The notes below the pieces were generated by a model. The model was not told where the DNA came from. It was given only the letters and a program-made list of their open reading frames with translations, and made no database searches. A stretch of DNA of 9,946 nt, taken from contig CALKVF010000033.1 of the NCBI GenBank assembly GCA_937996535.1, positions 1-9,946 on the forward strand. Reading direction: 5' to 3'. The position numbers and the translations under genes are program-made. This DNA comes from an uncultured Novosphingobium sp. (lineage in GTDB: Bacteria; Pseudomonadota; Alphaproteobacteria; Sphingomonadales; Sphingomonadaceae). This document shows, piece after piece, positions 1 to 6,884 of the stretch (positions are counted from its first letter, which is position 1; each line of letters starts with the position of its first letter).

Positions 1-351
1 GGCACGATGGTCAACGTCACGCTGTGCTTCTCGGCCAATCAGGCGCTGCTCGCGGCCAAGGCCGGCGCCAGCTTCGTCTCGCCCTTCGTGGGCCGTCACG
101 ATGACAACGGCTTTGATGGGATGCAGCTGATCAGCGACATCCGCCTGATCTATGACAACTATGCCTTCGCCACCGAAATCCTCGTCGCCTCGGTGCGCCA
201 TGGCATTCACGTGCTCGAAGCCGCGAAGATCGGCGCCGACGTGATGACCGCGCCGCCGTCGGTCATCAAGGGGCTGTTCAAGCACGTCCTGACCGACAAG
301 GGCATCGAAGGCTTCATGGCCGATTGGGCCAAGACCGGGCAGTCGATCTGA
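1..351 (+). CDS. Transaldolase / fructose-6-phosphate aldolase-like, 5'-truncated
   Basis: This is the C-terminal 116 residues of a small class I aldolase of the MipB/TalC (FSA) branch of transaldolases. These are cytoplasmic (beta/alpha)8 enzymes that transfer or release dihydroxyacetone units in sugar phosphate metabolism. The reading frame is open from base 1, so the ATG at 7 is internal. Recognisable family stretches are VNVTLCFSANQALLAAKAGA, then SPFVGR, DNYAFATEILVASVRH and GADVMTAPP. Family members are about 215-220 residues long, so roughly the first 100 residues, including the Schiff-base lysine, lie upstream of the window. The stop is TGA at 349-351. cobT starts 30 bases later on the same strand. 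Whether the enzyme acts as a transaldolase or as a fructose-6-phosphate aldolase cannot be decided from this part. Confidence 0.87.
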   Translation, partial: GTMVNVTLCFSANQALLAAKAGASFVSPFVGRHDDNGFDGMQLISDIRLIYDNYAFATEILVASVRHGIHVLEAAKIGADVMTAPPSVIKGLFKHVLTDKGIEGFMADWAKTGQSI

Positions 352-381
352 CCCGGCGGTGATCTGAGGCGCTGAGCGAAC

Positions 382-2199
382 TTGTCCGACGAATCCCCTC
401 TCGACCGCTTCAAGTCCGTGCTGACCGGCACGGCCCGCGCCGTTGCCCACGAGCCGGAGCTGGAAGTGGCGTGGACGGCGGATACGGCGGTTGCCAATGG
501 CAAGAACCTGCGCATCCCGATGCCTGGCCGCGCCCTGCCGCGCGAACAGGCGATGGAAGCGCGCGGGTTTGCCGACAGTTTCGCCCTGCGTCTGCGCCAC
601 CACAACGATCAGCTCCACGCCAGCAAGGCGCCGGGCGATCCCACTGCGCGGGCCTGCTATGACGCGGTCGAGCAGGTCCGTTACGAGGCGCTGGGCGCCA
701 ATGCCTATGCCGGGGTGCGGGCCAATCTCGATGCCGCGCAAATGGTGCGGATCGGCGGCGATCCGATCACCCGCGCGACCCGGTCGGACGAAGTGCCGAT
801 GCAGGCCGCGCTGGCGCTCTTGCTGCGCGAACACCTGACCGGCCAGCCCGTGCCCGAGGCGGCGCGCGCCGGGGTCGAAATGCTGCGCGGCTGGATCGGC
901 GAAAAGGCGGGGGCGGATTTTACCGCGCTGGCGGCCTCGCTCGACGATCAGGAGGCCTTCCAGCACCTGACGCTCGACATGCTGAAGCATCTCGAACTGA
1001 CCCGCGCCGACCAGCTTGAGCCCAACACCGAAGAGGGCGAAGAGCAGGACAGCGAGGACGAACAGGACGAGCAGCAGCCCGAGGACGGGGATTCCGCCGA
1101 GGACCAGACCCCGAGCGAAGCCGCTGCCGAACCCAGCGAAAGCGACGAGGAAGGCGAAAGCGAAACCCAGCGCGAGATGGAAGACGATTCCGCCGAGGCG
1201 GAAGAAGGCGACGAGGGTGAGGAGGGTATGCTCCCGACCCGCCCGAACCGCGCCTGGACCGACATTCCCGCGAATTTTGACTACAAGGCCTTCACGCTTG
1301 CATTCGACGAAGTCGTCAGCGCCAGCGACCTGTGTGACGATGATGAACTGGGCCGTCTGCGCGCCTATCTCGACGCGCAGCTGAAGGGCTTGCAGGGGAT
1401 CGTCACCAAGCTCGCCAACCGGCTTCAGCGCCGGCTGATGGCGCAGCAGAACCGCAGTTGGGACTTCGATCAGGAAGAAGGCCTGCTCGATGCCGCGCGG
1501 CTGGCCCGCGTGGTGATCTCGCCCGGGCACTCGCTGTCCTACAAGATCGAGCGCGAGGTCGAATTCAAGGACGCCATCGTCACCCTGCTGCTCGACAATT
1601 CGGGCTCGATGCGCGGGCGGCCGATCTCGATCGCGGCGATCAGCGCCGATGTGCTGGCGCGCACGCTCGAACGCTGCGGGGTCAAGACCGAGATCCTCGG
1701 CTTTACCACCCGCGCGTGGAAGGGCGGGCAGAGCCGCGAGGCCTGGCTTGCCGGCGGAAAACCGGTGCAGCCCGGCCGTCTCAACGACCTGCGTCACATC
1801 GTCTACAAGAAGGCCGACGAACCCTATCGCCACGCCCGCAAGAACCTGGGCCTGATGATGCGCGAAGGTCTGCTGAAAGAGAACATCGACGGTGAGGCGC
1901 TGCTCTGGGCGCACACGCGCCTCTTGGGTCGCAGCGAGGATCGCCGGATCCTGATGGTCATTTCCGACGGCGCGCCGGTCGATGACAGCACGCTCAGCGT
2001 CAACAGCGCGGGCTATCTCGAACTGCACCTGCGCCGGGTGATCGACTGGATCGAAAAGCAGTCGCCCGTTCAGCTGGTCGCCATCGGGATCGGTCACGAC
2101 GTAACCCGCTATTACCGCCGCGCCGTGACCATCATGGATGTCGAGCAACTGGGCGGGGCGATGATCGAACAGCTCGCCCGCCTGTTCGAGGACGAATAG
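382..2199 (+). CDS. cobT: Cobaltochelatase subunit CobT
   Basis: CobT is a subunit of the ATP-dependent aerobic cobaltochelatase, which works with the AAA+ subunit CobS and the catalytic subunit CobN to insert cobalt into hydrogenobyrinic acid a,c-diamide during cobalamin synthesis. The 605-residue product has the CobT N-terminal domain (about 1-210) and a very acidic linker (214-282, 34 of 69 residues D or E). Its C-terminal von Willebrand factor A domain (about 390-600) carries the MIDAS motif D405-N-S-G-S409. The stretches LERCGVKTEILGFTTRAWKG and IGIGHDVTRYYRRAVTI are typical of alphaproteobacterial CobT. The start is TTG: an in-frame stop at 373-375 leaves no ATG upstream, and the ribosome-binding site is weak (GAGG at 366-369). 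No cobS or cobN lies next to it in this window, so the partners must be elsewhere if the complex is made. Confidence 0.95.
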   Translation: MSDESPLDRFKSVLTGTARAVAHEPELEVAWTADTAVANGKNLRIPMPGRALPREQAMEARGFADSFALRLRHHNDQLHASKAPGDPTARACYDAVEQVRYEALGANAYAGVRANLDAAQMVRIGGDPITRATRSDEVPMQAALALLLREHLTGQPVPEAARAGVEMLRGWIGEKAGADFTALAASLDDQEAFQHLTLDMLKHLELTRADQLEPNTEEGEEQDSEDEQDEQQPEDGDSAEDQTPSEAAAEPSESDEEGESETQREMEDDSAEAEEGDEGEEGMLPTRPNRAWTDIPANFDYKAFTLAFDEVVSASDLCDDDELGRLRAYLDAQLKGLQGIVTKLANRLQRRLMAQQNRSWDFDQEEGLLDAARLARVVISPGHSLSYKIEREVEFKDAIVTLLLDNSGSMRGRPISIAAISADVLARTLERCGVKTEILGFTTRAWKGGQSREAWLAGGKPVQPGRLNDLRHIVYKKADEPYRHARKNLGLMMREGLLKENIDGEALLWAHTRLLGRSEDRRILMVISDGAPVDDSTLSVNSAGYLELHLRRVIDWIEKQSPVQLVAIGIGHDVTRYYRRAVTIMDVEQLGGAMIEQLARLFEDE

Positions 2200-2208
2200 G
2201 CTTGACCG

Positions 2209-2236
2209 GGCCGTTTAATCGAACAATTAAACGGCC
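2209..2236. promoter_or_regulatory. Perfect 11-bp inverted repeat abutting a start codon (candidate operator)
   Basis: The arms are GGCCGTTTAAT (2209-2219) and ATTAAACGGCC (2226-2236), separated by CGAACA. The repeat fills most of the 37-base gap between cobT and the first nitroreductase and ends on the base before its ATG. The AT-rich core in GC-rich DNA looks like a binding site for a dimeric repressor such as a TetR-family protein. TTGACC at 2202-2207 could be a -35 box, but the hexamer 17 bases on (AATTAA, 2225-2230) is a poor -10. There is no Shine-Dalgarno sequence outside the repeat. An RNA hairpin that hides the start codon, or a weak terminator for cobT, are alternatives. The repeat is seen; its function is inferred. 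Confidence 0.6.
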
Positions 2237-2914
2237 ATGAGCAAAAGCACCACTGTTACCCAGGCCGTCCTTTCACGGCGTTCGATCCGCGCTTTCACCG
2301 ACCAGCCGGTTCCGCTCGATCTGATCCGCCAGATCATGGATACCGCGCGCTGGGCGCCTTCGGGCTGCAATTTCCAGCCGTGGGAAGGCGCGATCCTGAC
2401 CGGTGAGCCGCTGCGCCAGCTGCAGGCCAAGATGCAGGCCTCGCAGCCGCAGGATCCCAAGGAATATTCGTGGAGCGATCCTGAAGTCCTGCCCGAATGC
2501 CTCGCCCGGCTGCAACAGGTTGGCGCTGACATGTATACCGCCCTGCAGGTGGAGCGCGCCGACAAGGCCGGCCGCGCCGACTTCATGGCGCGCAATGTCG
2601 TCTCGTTCGACGCTCCGGCTGTGCTGATGGTCTATTTCCCGCGGGTCATGGGTTCGCCCCAGTGGTCGGACGTGGGGATGTGGCTGCAGACGATCATGCT
2701 GCTGCTGCGCGAACACGGCCTTGATAGCTGCCCGCAGGAATTCCTCTCGATGTATTCCAAGGTCATCAAGGACTTCCTGGGCGTTTCGGATGAAAGCCAC
2801 ATCTTCTTCTGCGGGATCGCCATCGGCTATCAGGACGAGGAAGACCCGGTGAACCACTTCGACCGCAAGCGCGAACCGCTCGATGGGAAGATCAAGTTCC
2901 TCGGCTTTGAATAA
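2237..2914 (+). CDS. Nitroreductase family protein (first of tandem pair)
   Basis: The 225-residue product is a cytoplasmic FMN-dependent nitroreductase-fold oxidoreductase. Such enzymes use NAD(P)H to reduce nitro-aromatics, quinones or related compounds as homodimers; the natural substrate here is unknown. Family marks are SRRSIRAF (13-20, FMN phosphate-binding region), APSGCNFQPW (40-49), the conserved block at residues 142-168 beginning QWSDVGMW, and GIAIGY (193-198). ATG 2237 is the only sensible start because an in-frame TAA lies at 2228-2230. There is no clear Shine-Dalgarno sequence, since an inverted repeat runs up to the ATG. A paralogue follows after 10 bases, so the two are probably co-transcribed. 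The resemblance is closest to PnbA-like 4-nitrobenzoate reductases, but that subfamily call is tentative. Confidence 0.92.
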   Translation: MSKSTTVTQAVLSRRSIRAFTDQPVPLDLIRQIMDTARWAPSGCNFQPWEGAILTGEPLRQLQAKMQASQPQDPKEYSWSDPEVLPECLARLQQVGADMYTALQVERADKAGRADFMARNVVSFDAPAVLMVYFPRVMGSPQWSDVGMWLQTIMLLLREHGLDSCPQEFLSMYSKVIKDFLGVSDESHIFFCGIAIGYQDEEDPVNHFDRKREPLDGKIKFLGFE

Positions 2915-2924
2915 GGGCACCATC

Positions 2925-3596
2925 ATGGACGTTACCGAAGCCGTTGCCTCGCGCCGCTCGATCCGCGCGTTCAAGGACCAGCCGGTGGACCGTGCCGTCC
3001 TGACCCGCGTGCTCGAAAAGGCGCAGAATTCGCCTTCGGGGGGCAATACCCAGCCGTGGAACGCTGTGATGCTGGCGGGGGCTGAACTGGCCAAGCTGCT
3101 GGCCAAGGTTGCCGAAGTGATCCCGCAGGGGCTGGCCGCCTATTCGCCCGAATACAACATCTATCCCCCCGAGCTTGAGGGCGCCTATGCCGCCCGCCGG
3201 TTCGGCGTGGGCGAGGCGATGTATGCCGCGCTCGATATCCCGCGCGAGGATAAGGCCAGCCGGCTCAAGTGGTTCGGCCGCAATTTTCAGGCCTTCGGCG
3301 CGCCGGTGCTGATGTTGGTTCACACCCCGCGCTACATGGGCCCGCCGCAGTGGTCGGACATGGGGATGTGGCTGCAGACCGTGATGCTGCTGCTGCGCGA
3401 GGAAGGGCTCGATAGCTGCGCGCAGGAAGCCTGGGCGGTCTATACCAAGCAGATCCGCGAATGCGTCGATATCCCGGAAGACCACATCTTCTTCTGCGGC
3501 CTCGCCATTGGACATGGCGACCGCGACCAGGTGATCAACCAGTTCCCGGTGCCGCGTGCGCCGCTGGATGAAGTGGTGCGCTGGCAGGGGTTCTAG
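2925..3596 (+). CDS. Nitroreductase family protein (second of tandem pair)
   Basis: This 223-residue FMN-dependent nitroreductase-fold oxidoreductase is a paralogue of the gene just upstream. It keeps the same landmarks: SRRSIRAF (9-16), SPSGGNTQPW (36-45), a block at 142-168 that matches the neighbour at 23 of 27 positions, and GLAIGH (192-197). The frame is open further upstream to an ATG at 2883, but that lies inside the preceding gene. ATG 2925 fits better: it aligns with the start of the family, and TAAGGG (2912-2917) provides a ribosome-binding site about 7 bases ahead. Conserved FMN-binding regions with divergence elsewhere suggest an old duplication with different substrates rather than a recent copy. 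The physiological substrate cannot be read from sequence. Confidence 0.92.
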   Translation: MDVTEAVASRRSIRAFKDQPVDRAVLTRVLEKAQNSPSGGNTQPWNAVMLAGAELAKLLAKVAEVIPQGLAAYSPEYNIYPPELEGAYAARRFGVGEAMYAALDIPREDKASRLKWFGRNFQAFGAPVLMLVHTPRYMGPPQWSDMGMWLQTVMLLLREEGLDSCAQEAWAVYTKQIRECVDIPEDHIFFCGLAIGHGDRDQVINQFPVPRAPLDEVVRWQGF

Positions 3597-3622
3597 GGGG
3601 CTCGCCACCTTGACCAGCGCGA

Positions 3623-3640
3623 CCGGCCCGGTAAGGCCGG
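3623..3640 (+). other. Short GC hairpin overlapping the cysS ribosome-binding region
   Basis: CCGGCC (3623-3628) pairs perfectly with GGCCGG (3635-3640) around a CGGTAA loop. The AAGG at 3633-3636, the best-placed Shine-Dalgarno candidate for the ATG at 3645, lies partly in the loop and partly in the stem. The structure could reduce translation initiation, but six-base GC inverted repeats are frequent by chance in DNA this GC-rich. It is recorded as seen, with function uncertain. Confidence 0.3.
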
Positions 3641-3644
3641 AGCG

Positions 3645-5114
3645 ATGACCGATACGCCTGCCTTGCAGCTGTTCAACAGCCTGACCCGCCAGCTCGAAGC
3701 GTTCGAGCCTGTCCATCCCGGCGAAGCGCGCGTCTATACCTGCGGGCCGACGGTTTATAACTATCCGCACATCGGCAACATGCGCGCCTATGTCTTTGCC
3801 GACATTCTGGGCCGCACGCTGAGCTTCAAGGGCTACAAGCTCACCCACGTCATCAACATCACCGATGTCGGCCACCTGACCGACGATAGCGATGCGGGCG
3901 AGGACAAGATGGAAAAGATGGCGGCGCAGCGGGCGCAGTCGATCTGGGACATCGCTAAGCACTATACCGAAGCCTATTGGGCCGACATCAAGGCGCTGAA
4001 CATCCGCGAGCCGGCGCACTGGTCAATCGCGACCGACTATGTCCCCGCGATGATCGATTTCGCCAAAAGCATTGCCGACAAGCACTGCTACGAGCTGGAG
4101 AGCGGGCTCTATTTCGACGTTGCGTCCGTGGCCGACTATGGCCGTCTCGCTCGCGCGAACACCGAAGAGGGGGAGGGCCGGATCGAGGCCGTCGAGGGCA
4201 AGCGCAACGCGGCGGACTTCGCGATCTGGCGCAAGACCCCGGCGGGCGAAAAGCGCCAGATGGAATGGGACAGCCCGTGGGGCCGCGGCGCGCCGGGCTG
4301 GCATCTCGAATGCTCGGTCATGTCGGGGCAGCTGCTGGGCTTTCCGTTCGACATTCACACCGGCGGGATCGATCACCGCGAGATCCACCACCCCAACGAG
4401 ATCGCGCAGAACCAGGCGTTCTGCTGCAGCGACAAGGCAAGTGGCGGCCTCGACGTGCCGGCCAATTCCGGCGCGCGGGTATGGATGCACAACAACTTCC
4501 TGGTCGAGCGCAGCGGCAAGATGTCGAAGTCCTCGGGCGAGTTCCTGCGGTTGCAGCTGCTGATCGACAAGGGCTATCATCCGCTCGCCTACCGCATGAT
4601 GTGCCTGCAGGCGCACTATCGCAGCGAACTGGAATTCAGCTGGGATGGCCTTGGTGCGGCGCTGGTGCGCTTGAAGCGGCTGCTGATGGCGGTGGGCACC
4701 CTGCGCGCGCAGGCCAGCGCGGCGGACAGCTGGGGGCCTAAATTCGTGCCCTTCGTCGAACGCTTCGATGCGGCCGTTTCGGACGATCTGAACACCCCGG
4801 TCGCGCTGACCGTGCTGGAAGAGGTGGCCGCGCTCAAGAAGGTTGATGCCGCTGAAAAGCTGGCGGTGATTGCGGCGATGGACGCGGTGTTGGGGCTGGG
4901 CCTGCTCGAGATCGAACGCGCAGACCTGCGGCTGCGGCCCAAGGCGGCGAGCATTGCCGAAGCCGATATCGCTGCCGCGCTCGAACGCCGCAAGGAAGCC
5001 CGCGCGGCCAAGGACTTTGCCGCCTCTGACGCGCTGCGCGATGAGCTGGCCGCGCAAGGGGTCGAGGTGATGGACGGCGACCCGCTCGGCTGGGAATGGA
5101 AGCTGGGGGCGTGA
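3645..5114 (+). CDS. cysS: Cysteine--tRNA ligase
   Basis: Cysteinyl-tRNA synthetase charges tRNA-Cys with cysteine in the cytoplasm and is normally essential. The 489-residue length is usual for a bacterial class Ia CysRS. The catalytic Rossmann domain has TCGPTVYNYPHIGN, in which H42-I-G-N45 is the HIGH motif, and K292-M-S-K-S296 is the second class I signature. The zinc site that selects cysteine is intact: C33, C223 (LECSVM), H248 and E252 (HHPNE). The DALR-type helical anticodon region fills the C-terminal third, and the ending GDPLGWEWKLGA region is ordinary. ATG 3645 has AAGG 8 bases upstream. The last codons overlap the GTG start of the RES-domain gene (GTGA at 5111-5114), which implies translational coupling. 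Confidence 0.98.
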   Translation: MTDTPALQLFNSLTRQLEAFEPVHPGEARVYTCGPTVYNYPHIGNMRAYVFADILGRTLSFKGYKLTHVINITDVGHLTDDSDAGEDKMEKMAAQRAQSIWDIAKHYTEAYWADIKALNIREPAHWSIATDYVPAMIDFAKSIADKHCYELESGLYFDVASVADYGRLARANTEEGEGRIEAVEGKRNAADFAIWRKTPAGEKRQMEWDSPWGRGAPGWHLECSVMSGQLLGFPFDIHTGGIDHREIHHPNEIAQNQAFCCSDKASGGLDVPANSGARVWMHNNFLVERSGKMSKSSGEFLRLQLLIDKGYHPLAYRMMCLQAHYRSELEFSWDGLGAALVRLKRLLMAVGTLRAQASAADSWGPKFVPFVERFDAAVSDDLNTPVALTVLEEVAALKKVDAAEKLAVIAAMDAVLGLGLLEIERADLRLRPKAASIAEADIAAALERRKEARAAKDFAASDALRDELAAQGVEVMDGDPLGWEWKLGA

Positions 5115-5569
5115 AGCTTTGGCGCCTGACCCGCGCGCCATTCGTGGCGCTCGACGGGAAGGGCGCTGCATTGCATGGCGCACGGTATGCTCCGCGCGGG
5201 CACCCGGTCGTCAGTCTAGCCAGCGAGGCGGGCCTCGCGGTGCTTGTGGCGCTGCGTTACCTGCCGCCTGACCACTCGGACGTTGCCGATGACTACGTGC
5301 TTGGTTGGACCGAAATTGCCGCCACGCCCGAACGTGCGCCCGAGGGGGCGGACCCGGCAGTCGCCGCCTTCGTTGGCGAATGGCTGGAGAGTAAGCGATC
5401 GCTGCTCATCGCCATCCGCTCGCGGGTCTTGCCCGAAGCCGATGTGGTCTATCTCAACCCGCGGCATCCCGATGCGGCCGGCGTGCCGCCGCTGACCACG
5501 CGTCCATTCAGTTTTGCGGAGTGCCTGCATCGCCCGCCGATGCTGGCATCCTACCGGAGTGCGCCATGA
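5111..5569 (+). CDS. RES-domain protein, likely degenerate active site, no adjacent antitoxin
   Basis: The 152-residue product has a RES domain, the fold of toxins such as MbcT and P. putida Res that destroy NAD+. The N-terminus KLWRLTRAPF, the region around GARYAPRGHPVV (23-34) and VVYLNPRHPDA (112-122) are typical. I chose GTG 5111, which overlaps the cysS stop by four bases, because family members begin at this M-x-LWRLT point; an ATG at 5096 would add five residues. Setting R25 equal to the catalytic arginine R31 of P. putida Res, the usual tyrosine (10 on) is S35 and the usual glutamate (21 on) is V46. S104 may be the conserved serine. RES toxins normally sit next to an Xre/MbcA-type antitoxin, but here the neighbours are cysS and a dehydrogenase. 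It is therefore probably not a standard toxin. Active-site numbering is from memory of the family. Confidence 0.85.
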   Translation: MKLWRLTRAPFVALDGKGAALHGARYAPRGHPVVSLASEAGLAVLVALRYLPPDHSDVADDYVLGWTEIAATPERAPEGADPAVAAFVGEWLESKRSLLIAIRSRVLPEADVVYLNPRHPDAAGVPPLTTRPFSFAECLHRPPMLASYRSAP

Positions 5570-6504
5570 CCATAACCGTTCTCAACGCGCTGCTGCGCCC
5601 GCTGCTCGAGCCGCGCCTGCCCTCATGGGTTGAGCCGCGCTGGTATGGCTCGAAGCAGGAAGCCTTCGATCTGGCGCATGAGGCCGAGATCGGCTGGTTC
5701 GACATGTATGCCAAGGATGACATGGCCGAAGTCATCACCCGCGCCGCGAACCTGAAGTGGCTCAATTCGGTGTTTGCCGGGGTGGAAAGCTTCCCGCTCG
5801 ATCTGCTGGAACAGCGCGGGGTGGTGCTGACCAACGGGGCCGGGATCAATGCCATTCCGATTGCCGAGTTCGTGGTCATGGGGCTGCTGGCCCATTGCAA
5901 GGGCTATGGCGAAATCGTCCGCGCGCAGGACCGGCACGAATGGCTGAAAGATGCGCCGGGCAAGCGCGAACTCTATGGCAGCAAGGCGCTGATCCTGGGC
6001 TATGGTGCGATCGGGCAGGAAGTGGCCAAGCGGCTGGAAGCCTTCGCGGTCGAGGTAACGGCGGTGCGCCGCACCCCGGGGGCGGGCACTTTGGCTCCGC
6101 ACGAATGGCGGGCGCGGCTGGGCGAATTTGACTGGGTGATCCTCTCGCTCCCCGCCACGGCGCAGACCGATGGCACGATTGGCGCGGCCGAACTCGCGGC
6201 GATGAAAAGCGATGCGGTGCTGGTCAATGTCGGGCGCGGTTCGGCGGTCGATCAGGCGGCGCTGGGCACGGCGCTGGCCGAGCGGCGGATCGGCGGGGCG
6301 ATGCTGGATGTCACCACGCCCGAACCGCTGCCCGAGCACGACCCGCTGTGGGATCTGCCCGGCACTCAGGTGACCATGCACCTCTCGGGCCGGGCGCAGA
6401 ACCGGATGTTCGAACGCTCGGCCGCGCGGTTCCTTGAAAACCTGGCCCGCTACGAACGCGGCGAGCCGCTGACCCCGCAGGTCGACTACGCGCTGGGATA
6501 CTAG
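5566..6504 (+). CDS. D-isomer specific 2-hydroxyacid dehydrogenase family protein
   Basis: This 312-residue cytoplasmic NAD(P)-dependent enzyme interconverts D-2-hydroxyacids and 2-oxoacids; the substrate is unknown. The Rossmann glycine motif is G145-Y-G-A-I-G150. The catalytic set is complete: R224 (NVGRGS), E253 (TTPEPLPEHDPLW) and H272 (MHLSG). ATG 5566 overlaps the RES stop as ATGA and has GGAG (5556-5559) six bases upstream. The frame stays open to an ATG at 5521, but that lies well inside the RES gene and lacks such a site. The N-terminal catalytic lobe is short compared with SerA or FDH enzymes, placing it nearer the small GhrA-like group. The overlap with cysS and RES suggests one transcript. 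Its stop codon shares CTAG with the convergent hypothetical gene. Confidence 0.92.
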   Translation: MTITVLNALLRPLLEPRLPSWVEPRWYGSKQEAFDLAHEAEIGWFDMYAKDDMAEVITRAANLKWLNSVFAGVESFPLDLLEQRGVVLTNGAGINAIPIAEFVVMGLLAHCKGYGEIVRAQDRHEWLKDAPGKRELYGSKALILGYGAIGQEVAKRLEAFAVEVTAVRRTPGAGTLAPHEWRARLGEFDWVILSLPATAQTDGTIGAAELAAMKSDAVLVNVGRGSAVDQAALGTALAERRIGGAMLDVTTPEPLPEHDPLWDLPGTQVTMHLSGRAQNRMFERSAARFLENLARYERGEPLTPQVDYALGY

Positions 6505-6884
6505 GCGTCATCCAGCACCAGCAGTTCGATTTCCGCCGTCAGGCGGGGGTCGGGCAGCAGGGTGTGTTCGGCAGCCACCACCGCGGCATCGGCCACCAGC
6601 CGGCGCGGCAGGATGAATTCGTGATTGGGCAGGGCCGCGATCAGCTGCTCGCCGGCCGCCACCGCGTCTGCCCCGGTGAATGCCAGCAGCACGGTGTGGC
6701 GCGACCCTGAAAAGGTCACGCTGGCCCAGGCGCGTTCGGCGTGGCGGATCAGTTCGGCCTTGCCGCCAGCCAGTTCAAGCAGGGCCGAAAGCAGGTGCAG
6801 CCACGGAGCGGTGCCCGCCCTGCGCGCAGGTTCGAACGGGATCTGCATGGCGCGGTGGGTGGCAGGATCAAATTGCACGGGCAT
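6501..6884 (-). CDS. Hypothetical protein, 127 aa
   Basis: I do not recognise a named family. The product is a soluble-looking 127-residue protein with no signal peptide or membrane segment. It has a hydrophobic helical stretch (about 28-43, LHLLSALLELAGG), a probable beta-rich middle (VTFSGSRHTVLLAFTG) and an acidic C-terminus ending ELLVLDDA. The coding call rests on three points: it fits exactly between the convergent dehydrogenase and the 62-aa gene, it shares a 17-base overlap with the latter as expected in an operon, and its composition is protein-like. The start ATG (6884-6882) has GGAA close upstream. An internal ATG at residue 13 is an alternative start. The plus-strand frame 6625-7077 over the same DNA looks like a shadow. 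Confidence 0.72.
   Translation of the reverse strand: MPVQFDPATHRAMQIPFEPARRAGTAPWLHLLSALLELAGGKAELIRHAERAWASVTFSGSRHTVLLAFTGADAVAAGEQLIAALPNHEFILPRRLVADAAVVAAEHTLLPDPRLTAEIELLVLDDA

Noticed and set aside
1021..1227. Low-complexity, highly acidic stretch within cobT
   Set aside because: An acidic linker between the N-terminal domain and the VWA domain is normal for CobT, so this is not an insertion or error.
2892..4019. Long 375-residue minus-strand open frame opposite the second nitroreductase and the start of cysS
   Set aside because: It is antisense to clear plus-strand genes, has a skewed, low-information composition and no recognisable motifs. Long antisense frames are common in GC-rich DNA.
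4023..5183. Long 386-residue minus-strand open frame opposite cysS
   Set aside because: It mirrors the codon bias of cysS, is rich in R, A, H and Q, and shows no protein family features.
5111..5569. RES gene as part of an active toxin-antitoxin module
   Set aside because: No Xre/MbcA-type antitoxin gene is adjacent on either side, and two catalytic positions seem to be lost.
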